Shown here piece by piece: positions 35,287-42,713 of a stretch of 49,093 nt of DNA. Within the stretch, counting starts at the first letter, position 1, and each line of letters starts with the position of its first letter. This DNA is from CAZMOK01 sp964567785 (GTDB taxonomy: Bacteria > Bacteroidota > Bacteroidia > Bacteroidales > JAGOPY01), in the NCBI GenBank assembly GCA_964567785.1, contig CAZMOK010000020.1:1-49093 (forward strand), given 5' to 3'. A program made the position numbers and the translations under genes. The notes under the pieces were generated by a model. It ran no database searches. It was not told where the DNA came from and worked only from the letters and a program-made list of their open reading frames with translations.

Positions 35287-38200
35287 TCATTCTAACTCCA
35301 AAACCACGTCGCGTAAAGGTGACAGCACGGCAATTCCACTGTTGACAGAAGCAACATTCCTGAACGTAAGCCGCAGGCGTTCTTTCACCTGCTTCATCTG
35401 GCAACGGCCCGGATTGTCCCTTATATAGTCAATAATAGTTGAAAAGGCTTCTGACTGGTAAAAGGGGGAGTCAGGATTGCTGACAAAATAACCGCTCATT
35501 CTGTTGTTTTTCAGGATGATCTTCTCAAACCCCAGTTCACGGGCCATCCACCTCAGCCGTATGGCATCGAAGAGCTCCTCTGTCTCCTTCGGTACAGGGC
35601 CAAAACGGTCGGTCATCTTCTGCCTGAACTGTGTGAGGTATTCCTCCGATTCTATATTGTCGAGCTCCTTGTAAAGCGCCAGCCGTTCACTGATATTGGT
35701 GACATAACTGTCGGGGATGAGGATCTCCAGGTCAGATTCTATCTGGCAATCGGTAACGAAATCCCTTTTCCTGCCCTCTTCTTTAAAAAAATCTTTGAAT
35801 TCCCCATCCTTAAGCTCCTGAATGGCCTCATCGAGTATTTTATGGTACATCTCAAAGCCTATTTCGGAGATAAAGCCGCTTTGCTCAGCCCCAAGTATGT
35901 TCCCTGCCCCACGGATATCGAGATCGCGCATTGCTATGTTGAAGCCACTTCCCAGCGCAGAGAACTCTTCAATGGCCTTCAGCCTCCGCCTGGCTTCCTG
36001 TGTAAGGACCGAAAGCGGGGGCGCCATAAGGTAGCAGAAAGCCTTCTTGTTCGATCTCCCGACCCTTCCCCTGAGTTGGTGCAGATCACTAAGTCCGTAA
36101 TTCTGGGCATCGTTGATGATTATGGTATTCACATTGGGTATGTCGAGCCCCGATTCAATTATAGTGGTTGAGAGCAACACATCATACCTCCCCCCGATGA
36201 AGTCGAGCATCACTTTTTCGAGTTTGGCCCCCTCCATCTGCCCGTGGGCAACGGCAACGGAAACGCCCGGAACGAACTTCCTGATCAGGTTCTCAACATC
36301 GTGAATGTTCAGTATCCGGTTATGTACAAAGAATACCTGCCCTCCCCTTGATATTTCGTAAGAGATGGCATCCCTGATGACTTCTTCGTTGAAGGGCCTG
36401 ATCTCGGTCTGTACCGGGTAACGATTGGGAGGCGGGGTATTGATGATAGAAAGGTCGCGCGCTCCCATCAGCGAGAACTGGAGTGTCCTGGGAATGGGGG
36501 TGGCCGTCAATGTGAGTGTATCTACATTGACCCTGAGTTGCTTCAGCTTTTCCTTTGCAGAAACGCCGAATTTCTGTTCCTCGTCAATAATGAGAAGGCC
36601 CAGGTCCTTGAACTTGATGTCCTTTCCCAGCAACCTGTGGGTCCCGATGAGGATATCGAGCTTCCCCTCCGCAAGCGCTTTCAGGGTTTCCTTCTGCTTC
36701 TTCTGGCTTTTAAAACGGTTGATATAATCTACCGAGCAGGGGAACTCGCCCAGACGCTCCCTGAATGTGTTGTAATGCTGCAGTGCAAGAATGGTGGTAG
36801 GCACTAGCACCGCCACCTGCTTGCTTTCCGAAACTACTTTGAAGGCTGCCCGGATAGCCACCTCGGTCTTGCCAAACCCTACATCTCCGCAGATGAGCCG
36901 GTCCATGGGGTAATCTTTTTCCATGTCGGCCTTCACGTCGAGCGTCGATTTAAGCTGGTCGGGCGTGTCTTCGTAAATAAAAGAGGCCTCAAGCTCTGTC
37001 TGCAGGTAAGTATCGGGCGAAAAGGCAAAACCTTTGCTCTTCTTTCGCTCTGCGTAAAGCTTAATAAGATCCTTGGCAATATCCTTGACCTTCTTCTTGG
37101 TCTTGGCCTTGAGCCTGTTCCAGGCATTTGACCCCAGCTTGTCGAGGGAAGGCACTGTACCCTCTTTACCCACATATTTGGCAATCCTGTGCAGGGAGTG
37201 GATGCTCACATACAACAGGTCGTTATTCTTATAGGTCAACCGGATTGCCTCCTGGACCCTTCCGTTGTTCTCAATTTTTTCCAGCCCGTCGAACCGGCCC
37301 ACACCATGGTCAATATGAGTTACGTAATCACCCGGGTTCAGGTTGTAGATCTCTTTAAGGGTGATAGCCTGCCGTGTGCTGAAACGCTCCTTCAGGTGAA
37401 AGCGATGGTACCGCTCAAATATCTGGTGGTCGGTGTAGCAGGCCAGTTTAAGGTCGTTGTCGATGAAGCCCTCATGCAGCGAAATACCCATAGTGGTGAA
37501 ATCAAAGCGATGTGCCTTTTCCCTGTTTCCTTCAATATCTTCAAAGATTGCGTAGATCCTTTCGATCTGCTTCGGGTTCTCTGAAAGCAGCACATTGGAG
37601 ATCCTGTTTTTTGTATTCTCTTCGAGGTTGCTTATGAGAAGATCGAAGTTCTTATTGAATGAAGGTTGGGGCAACTGGTCATAAAGAAGAGTGTTGTCGC
37701 TGTCGAAATAGAAATGCCTTCCAAACTCCACCACCTTCATCTGTTCCAGGTCGCTTATAATCTCTTCCCCTGTGACGTAAAGGGCTCCCGGGGCCTGTAT
37801 TTCGTTCTCTTCCTCCTGGTTTTCAAATTGCTCTTCCGCCCTGCGAAATTCTTCATCAACCTTATCCCTTGCAAACAATACATTATCAAACCATACCAGG
37901 CTATCACCGGGGATAAACGACAGGAATGACGACCGGGTTTCTCTTACGGTCCGGTCCTGGACATTAGGCAGGATATTTATGAAAGAAAGTTGCGAAACAG
38001 ATAGCTGACTTACCGGGTCGAAGGTTCGGAGAGAGCCGATCTTATTGCCGGAAAACTCAATCCGGTAAGGGTGATCGTTGGAGTAGGCAAAAATGTCGAC
38101 AATCCCCCCCCGGAGGGAAAACTGACCGGGTTCGTAAACAAAATCCTCCCTTTCAAAACCAAATTCATAGAGCTCCTCTACAAGCCTGTCGAGCCCGTAT

Positions 38201-38673
38201 TCCTTGTCCTTTTTGATCTTGAGCACCTTTTTTGAAAGGAACTGCCTGGTGATGACCTTTTCGGTAAGCGCTTCCGAGTAGGTCACCACCATCGTTTTCC
38301 GGGACGTCGTCCCTATCCTGTTCAATACTTCAGCCCTCGAAAGAAGGTTGGTACTGTCGATCTCGTCCTCATTATAATGCCTTTTGAAAGAAGTGGGAAG
38401 GAACAATACCCTTTTTCTTTCATAGGGAGCGCCTTTTTCGCCGAAAAGCGATTCAAGGTCGTTATAGAAATAGGCTGCTGTTTCCTTATCGGGCAAAATG
38501 ATCACCTGGACGGTTTTCAGGGCATTAAAAAGGCCGGCAACGATAAGGGGCCTTGAGGAACCTACAAGCCCCTTCAGATGCAGTTTTGAGACAGCCGGAT
38601 CGTTATGAAACCCTATGATCCTGTCGCTGTTTTCGTGATTTGAGAATAGTTCCGTTAGTTCCCTGAGCTTCAA
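35287..38673 (-). CDS. mfd: Transcription-repair coupling factor Mfd
   Basis: A 1128-residue translocase that removes RNA polymerase stalled at DNA damage and recruits UvrA. Its order is normal: a UvrB-homology N-terminal module (1 to about 400), the CarD-like RNA polymerase interaction domain (about 445-510, LNPGDYVTHIDHGVGRFDG), the SF2 helicase motor with Walker A GDVGFGKTEVA near residue 593, the DEEQ box, TATPIPRTL and QLRGRVGRS, and the C-terminal TRCF domain. The start is TTG (38673); the frame is closed by a stop six codons upstream with no ATG between, and the N-terminus MKLRELTELF aligns with the usual Mfd start. The gene diverges from aspartokinase across 162 nt. Confidence 0.97.
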   Translation of the reverse strand: MKLRELTELFSNHENSDRIIGFHNDPAVSKLHLKGLVGSSRPLIVAGLFNALKTVQVIILPDKETAAYFYNDLESLFGEKGAPYERKRVLFLPTSFKRHYNEDEIDSTNLLSRAEVLNRIGTTSRKTMVVTYSEALTEKVITRQFLSKKVLKIKKDKEYGLDRLVEELYEFGFEREDFVYEPGQFSLRGGIVDIFAYSNDHPYRIEFSGNKIGSLRTFDPVSQLSVSQLSFINILPNVQDRTVRETRSSFLSFIPGDSLVWFDNVLFARDKVDEEFRRAEEQFENQEEENEIQAPGALYVTGEEIISDLEQMKVVEFGRHFYFDSDNTLLYDQLPQPSFNKNFDLLISNLEENTKNRISNVLLSENPKQIERIYAIFEDIEGNREKAHRFDFTTMGISLHEGFIDNDLKLACYTDHQIFERYHRFHLKERFSTRQAITLKEIYNLNPGDYVTHIDHGVGRFDGLEKIENNGRVQEAIRLTYKNNDLLYVSIHSLHRIAKYVGKEGTVPSLDKLGSNAWNRLKAKTKKKVKDIAKDLIKLYAERKKSKGFAFSPDTYLQTELEASFIYEDTPDQLKSTLDVKADMEKDYPMDRLICGDVGFGKTEVAIRAAFKVVSESKQVAVLVPTTILALQHYNTFRERLGEFPCSVDYINRFKSQKKQKETLKALAEGKLDILIGTHRLLGKDIKFKDLGLLIIDEEQKFGVSAKEKLKQLRVNVDTLTLTATPIPRTLQFSLMGARDLSIINTPPPNRYPVQTEIRPFNEEVIRDAISYEISRGGQVFFVHNRILNIHDVENLIRKFVPGVSVAVAHGQMEGAKLEKVMLDFIGGRYDVLLSTTIIESGLDIPNVNTIIINDAQNYGLSDLHQLRGRVGRSNKKAFCYLMAPPLSVLTQEARRRLKAIEEFSALGSGFNIAMRDLDIRGAGNILGAEQSGFISEIGFEMYHKILDEAIQELKDGEFKDFFKEEGRKRDFVTDCQIESDLEILIPDSYVTNISERLALYKELDNIESEEYLTQFRQKMTDRFGPVPKETEELFDAIRLRWMARELGFEKIILKNNRMSGYFVSNPDSPFYQSEAFSTIIDYIRDNPGRCQMKQVKERLRLTFRNVASVNSGIAVLSPLRDVVLELE

Positions 38674-38752
38674 AATATACCTTTCAGATTATCGTTTACA
38701 TTGCTGTAAGCAGACTGACCCGCAATCCAGTTCCGGCAATGCTGATCCTTTG

Positions 38753-38769
38753 CAAAATTATTACTTTTG
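38753..38769. promoter_or_regulatory. Back-to-back divergent -7 elements (mfd / aspartokinase)
   Basis: On the minus strand, 38753-38760 reads TAATTTTG (then C), pointing to mfd. On the plus strand, 38762-38769 reads TACTTTTG, pointing to aspartokinase. Only one base separates them. Neither has a good -33 TTG, so both calls are partial. Confidence 0.4.
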
Positions 38770-38788
38770 GTCTTATATGGAGTTTTTT

Positions 38789-38813
38789 GCCGGGTCGCTT
38801 TTTCAGCCGGGTC
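38789..38813. repeat. 8-bp direct repeats in the aspartokinase leader
   Basis: GCCGGGTC occurs at 38789-38796 and 38806-38813 (17-bp period), within the predicted 5' leader of the aspartokinase gene. An inverted partial copy, GACCCG, lies at 38717-38722. Possible regulator sites; could be chance. Confidence 0.35.
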
Positions 38814-38835
38814 AATCTAACAAACTGAAGCAGTT

Positions 38836-40125
38836 ATGAAAGTTCTCAAATTCGGTGGTGGGATAATCATCAACCCGGATGCTGCCGAACGAATGGCAGC
38901 CATTATAAAGGGTCACAGTGATGATGACCTGGTGATAGTGGTTTCGGCTTTGAACAAAATGACCAATGCATTTGAGGATCTTGTGAATGCTTATGTGAAC
39001 GATCCTGCTGCAATTCCCGGGAAGTTCAAAATAATAAGGGATTATCATTTTTCTTTTGCCGGGGGGCTTTTCAAGAATAAAAACCACGAGATATTCAGAG
39101 ACCTGGATCGTATGTTTACTGAGCTGGAAACATATATGCAAACTCCCACGGCGTTCTTTTATAACTTTGAATATGACCAGATAGTGAGCTATGGGGAACA
39201 GCTATCATCAGCCATTATCAGCCGCGCTTTATCGAAATTTGGAGTTGAGCACAAGCTTTTTGACGCCCGTGACCTGGTCAAAACCGATTCCCACTTCCGT
39301 GCCGCACGGGTAAATACGCCATTGACAGATGAGGCAGTACGTGCGAATCTTTCAACCTATTTCAGGGAAGAAACCGGGAAAAAGAAAGTGATCCTCACGC
39401 AGGGTTTCATAGGCTCATCAGTGAAACACGAATCTACGACCCTGGGCCGTGAAGGATCTGATTTCACAGCTGCAATCCTGGCTTATGTTCTCGATGCAAC
39501 TGAGGTCATCATCTGGAAGGACGTACCCGGAATCTTGACGGCCGATCCAGCCCTTTTCAAAGATGCAAAGAAGATAGACAGGTTATCCTATCATGAAGCG
39601 ATGATGATGGCCTATTACGGCGCCAAGGTAGTACACCCGAAGACCATCCGACCGTTGCAGAGAAAAAACATCCCGCTCTATGTTAGGTCTTTTTACAACC
39701 CCGGAGGCGAGGGCACTAAAGTACATGGTGAAGCAGAAGATGTAAGCAAGGTAACTTCATTTATGGTCAAAAAAGATCAGGCCCTGGTATCCGTTTTTCC
39801 TTCAGAATTTTCGTTCATCACTTCCGAGGACCTATCCAAAATATTCATCTTGCTGCATAAATATGCCCTGTCAGTGAATATTATGCAGAATACGGCTTTC
39901 CGTTTTTCTTTCTGTATCACCGACAACATTGATAAAACAGGGGAATTACTGAAGAACCTGGATGCAAGTTTCAAAACCTACTGCACAAAAGGCCTTGAGG
40001 TCGCCACTATCAGGCACTTCACCGAGGAAGACATTGAAAAAGTGACCCTTGGAAAAAACATATTAATGCAACAAAGGAGTTCCGATACCGTGCAATATGT
40101 CATGGAGTCCGGAGAAAAAGGATAA
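38836..40125 (+). CDS. Aspartokinase (monofunctional)
   Basis: A 429-residue cytoplasmic kinase making beta-aspartyl phosphate, the first step to lysine, threonine and methionine. It has an amino-acid kinase fold with KFGG at 5-8, VVSALNKMTNAFEDLV, GREGSDFTAAILAY (substrate/ATP site) and SYHEAMMMAYYGAKVVHPKTI. An ACT-type regulatory region follows (about 305-420). There is no homoserine dehydrogenase fused at the C-terminus. It is unusual in that the first loop reads KFGGGIII where most aspartokinases have KFGGTS or KFGGAS. This may alter phosphate-loop contacts; the other motifs are intact. It could be a specialised paralogue. Confidence 0.88.
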   Translation: MKVLKFGGGIIINPDAAERMAAIIKGHSDDDLVIVVSALNKMTNAFEDLVNAYVNDPAAIPGKFKIIRDYHFSFAGGLFKNKNHEIFRDLDRMFTELETYMQTPTAFFYNFEYDQIVSYGEQLSSAIISRALSKFGVEHKLFDARDLVKTDSHFRAARVNTPLTDEAVRANLSTYFREETGKKKVILTQGFIGSSVKHESTTLGREGSDFTAAILAYVLDATEVIIWKDVPGILTADPALFKDAKKIDRLSYHEAMMMAYYGAKVVHPKTIRPLQRKNIPLYVRSFYNPGGEGTKVHGEAEDVSKVTSFMVKKDQALVSVFPSEFSFITSEDLSKIFILLHKYALSVNIMQNTAFRFSFCITDNIDKTGELLKNLDASFKTYCTKGLEVATIRHFTEEDIEKVTLGKNILMQQRSSDTVQYVMESGEKG

Positions 40126-40169
40126 GTAAATCACTCTGCAGGTAAACTTTTTTTATCAGTAAAAACTCG

Positions 40170-40178
40170 TATTTTTGC
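40170..40178 (+). promoter_or_regulatory. Candidate -7 element for the phosphofructokinase gene
   Basis: TATTTTTGC matches TAnnTTTGC and lies 34 nt before the ATG at 40212. The -33 region is a T-run (TTTTTTTA) without a clear TTG. Confidence 0.45.
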
Positions 40179-40211
40179 CAGCCTAAATCCAGTTAAATCA
40201 ACTAATTGATC

Positions 40212-41432
40212 ATGAAAGGTTCAGTAGCAATATTATGCGGGGGCGGTCCCGCACCGGGTATAAATTCAGTAATCAGTTCAGTGGCTAAAATATTCCTTAA
40301 GGACGATTACCGTGTAATAGGTATCCACGAGGGATATAAAGGCTTGCTTGCTGATGATCCGAACACTGTGGAGATCGACTTCCGTTTTGCCGACCAGATC
40401 AAGAATCAGGGAGGATCTGCTCTGATGATGAGTCGACATAAACCAAAGGACGGGGAGTTCACCACACATTTCTTCATTGAGAACAATATCAGGCTCCTTA
40501 TCACCATCGGTGGTGACGATACCGCCTCCACGGCCAACAGGCTGTCAAAGTTCCTCACCGATAATAACCACAGCATCCAGAATATCCATGTGCCCAAAAC
40601 CATAGACAACGACTTGCCATTGCCCGAAGGACAGCCTACATTCGGCTACCAGTCAGCAAAGCAGGCCGGGGTTGAAATTGCTTCCACAATCTATGAAGAT
40701 GCGCGTACAAGCGGCAACTGGTTCATAATATCTGCCATGGGAAGGGAAGCGGGCCACCTGGCTTTCGGAATCGGTGCAGCCTGTCATTTCCCCATGATCA
40801 TAATCCCAGAAATATTCAATAAGGTAGAGGTTACCTTCGACAGGATCATAAGGCTTATTATTTCGGCCATAATCAAAAGAAAGGTCGAAGGCATAGGTTA
40901 TGGTGTGGTAATAGTAAGTGAAGGTGTATTCCACTTTATGACCGATCAGGAGATCGAATCATCTGATATAAACTTCACGTACGATGACCACGGCCACCCG
41001 GAGCTTGGTAATGTGAGCAAGGCACATATTTTCAACATCCTGCTCCAAAAAGAACTGAAAAAGCTGGGAATGAACGTAAAAAGCAGGCCCGAAGAGCTGG
41101 GATATGAGCTACGCTGTATACATCCCACCGCTTTCGACCTGATGTACTGTTCATTACTCGGCTATGGTGTTAAAAAGCTCTTTGATGAAGGTTATACCGG
41201 TTGCATGGTCACTTCCGACCCCAAGGGCGATGTGGCTCCGCTGTTCCTGAAAGATGTCGAAGACGAACACGGTAAGGTTAAGCCAAGGCTTGTCAACCTT
41301 GAATCACAAAAGACCAAAATCATTTACGAAGACGGGCTGCAATATATCTCAGAAGCTGACTACGAGGCAGCAAAGGCGTATGTTCCCAATCCTGAGTTTT
41401 ACGATTTAAAGAAGATATTGGGTTGGCAGTAA
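40212..41432 (+). CDS. Phosphofructokinase, probably PPi-dependent
   Basis: A 406-residue glycolytic enzyme that phosphorylates fructose-6-phosphate to the 1,6-bisphosphate. The fold is clear: GGGPAPGINSVI (10-21), GGDDT (100-104), PKTIDND (128-134), MGREAGHLA and the PEIF region. The two positions that decide the phosphoryl donor are Asp103 in GGDDT and Lys129 in PKTIDND. ATP-dependent enzymes usually have Gly at both (GGDGS, PGTIDND), while Asp and Lys are the hallmark of the PPi-dependent type, whose reaction is reversible. ATG 40212 is preferred to the TTG two codons earlier. It stands alone, 86 nt after aspartokinase and convergent with the next gene. Confidence 0.9.
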   Translation: MKGSVAILCGGGPAPGINSVISSVAKIFLKDDYRVIGIHEGYKGLLADDPNTVEIDFRFADQIKNQGGSALMMSRHKPKDGEFTTHFFIENNIRLLITIGGDDTASTANRLSKFLTDNNHSIQNIHVPKTIDNDLPLPEGQPTFGYQSAKQAGVEIASTIYEDARTSGNWFIISAMGREAGHLAFGIGAACHFPMIIIPEIFNKVEVTFDRIIRLIISAIIKRKVEGIGYGVVIVSEGVFHFMTDQEIESSDINFTYDDHGHPELGNVSKAHIFNILLQKELKKLGMNVKSRPEELGYELRCIHPTAFDLMYCSLLGYGVKKLFDEGYTGCMVTSDPKGDVAPLFLKDVEDEHGKVKPRLVNLESQKTKIIYEDGLQYISEADYEAAKAYVPNPEFYDLKKILGWQ

Positions 41433-41439
41433 ATCAGCC

Positions 41440-41474
41440 GGCAGTTGGCAGTTGACAGTCGGCAGTCGGCAATA
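41440..41474. repeat. Heptamer tandem array, GGCAGTT type
   Basis: Five adjacent 7-mers: GGCAGTT, GGCAGTT, GACAGTC, GGCAGTC, GGCAATA. On the minus strand they read AACTGCC and variants. The array fills half of the 70-nt space between two convergent genes. The last codons of the phosphofructokinase gene contain a further GGCAGTA (41425-41431). Confidence 0.85.
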
Positions 41475-41502
41475 ATTTCAGTCCATCAATAGTATAAGAT
41501 TA

Positions 41503-42582
41503 TTACTTATTATTACTTTGAGGTATTGAAGGGGAAATGATCTTTGATACCCTCTCGTTGAAGAGTTTCACTGCATCCATTATAAGCCCTTTATCGCCGG
41601 GATACTCAACTTCTTTGTTCATCAGCATCTTACGGGTCTCTTCGCCGCAGGCATCAATATTTCCGGTAACAGTGGCATATTTGTGGAGAAAGATCGATTC
41701 AACGCTGACGGGAACGCTGTTCACCACCTGTCTTTTATTCTCATCCACATACAGCACCTTTCCTTTTATCCTTGAAGCTTTACGCTGAAAATTCTCAGTT
41801 ACCGTGCACCTGATCGTATCGGTCACGTTTCCGTTTTCGTTGAAGACATCTCTCTCTTCAATGTATCTCTCAGTTTTGAATTGCGGTTCAGTGACAGAAA
41901 TATCATCCAGTATGATGCTTATGGTGAAATCATATTCTTTGGCCCTTTTATCTTTTGGTGCGGGCATAACATTTTCAAATGCATTCTCGAACCTGTTCAC
42001 AATTTCAGGATCGATCTTTTTACCGGTTTTGTTGCGAACTTCAAGGGACAGGTTATTGGCCCCCCTTAAAATAGCCTGCCTGATCCATTGATCCAGGTCG
42101 CGGTATTCTTTAAACATTTTTGCCACCAGGTAAAGTTCGTCGTAGGCCAGTTGAGCCTTCATTTTATCGTCTGTATTCACCAATTTGGTTGCATGGGCAT
42201 AAAAGAAGGCTGCCGCTTTTTTTCCGGATGTCTCAATATCATTGGAATAGTCCTTTTTTACAAAGTTTATCCCTTCGAGTGACCTGGGTGGTAGTTTGCC
42301 TACCTTTTCCTGCCGCTTCGATAACCTGTTGTATATCAGGTAAACTTCATACCAGATATCCGGCTTACCGCTTTCCTTCAGCTCATACAAATACGACAGG
42401 TCTCTCTTATTGGCTTCATGGTAGTAGAACGACAACTTATCAAGCTGTTTCTTGCTTGAAGGGTATCTGAACACCTTATCAACCTGTTTTTGGAGTCTTT
42501 CATCCAGCTCGGAAGTCTGCCCCCTGACAACCATGACCGGAAGGAGAAAAAGAATAAGCGCTATTGAATATATCTTGTTCAT
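41503..42582 (-). CDS. Exported protein of unknown function
   Basis: I do not recognise this 359-residue protein. It has a signal peptide (to about residue 21, ...VVRGQ). The N-terminal half is helix-rich and charged (about 25-185, with YHEANKRDLSYLYELKESGKPDIWYEVY, TPR-like in feel). The second half (about 215-345) looks beta-rich, with regular alternation such as YDFTISIILDDISVTEPQF. There is no lipidation Cys, membrane helix or catalytic motif. The pattern suggests a periplasmic or surface-associated accessory protein. It is divergent from the MMPL/RND transporter, with 131 nt between, and convergent with phosphofructokinase. Confidence 0.75.
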   Translation of the reverse strand: MNKIYSIALILFLLPVMVVRGQTSELDERLQKQVDKVFRYPSSKKQLDKLSFYYHEANKRDLSYLYELKESGKPDIWYEVYLIYNRLSKRQEKVGKLPPRSLEGINFVKKDYSNDIETSGKKAAAFFYAHATKLVNTDDKMKAQLAYDELYLVAKMFKEYRDLDQWIRQAILRGANNLSLEVRNKTGKKIDPEIVNRFENAFENVMPAPKDKRAKEYDFTISIILDDISVTEPQFKTERYIEERDVFNENGNVTDTIRCTVTENFQRKASRIKGKVLYVDENKRQVVNSVPVSVESIFLHKYATVTGNIDACGEETRKMLMNKEVEYPGDKGLIMDAVKLFNERVSKIISPSIPQSNNK

Positions 42583-42659
42583 TTTGATAAAAATTTAAAG
42601 ACTGACCGGGTCAACCGGAACGAAATCCCGCCCAATGTGGTAACTTCTCATAAATCATT

Positions 42660-42668
42660 ACTTTTGCT
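42660..42668 (+). promoter_or_regulatory. Candidate -7 element for the MMPL/RND gene
   Basis: TACTTTTGC fits TAnnTTTGC and is 45 nt before the ATG at 42714. At -33 there is TGTG (42637-42640, 19-nt spacer) rather than TTTG. Confidence 0.5.
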
Positions 42669-42713
42669 CCAAATTTTGTGCTAAAACACATCATCTCTCA
42701 ATAATTTTTTTAA

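Noticed and set aside
41440..41474. CRISPR or transposon-end interpretation of the heptamer arrays
   Set aside because: Units are 7 bp with no spacers, no terminal inverted repeats and no cas or transposase gene nearby.
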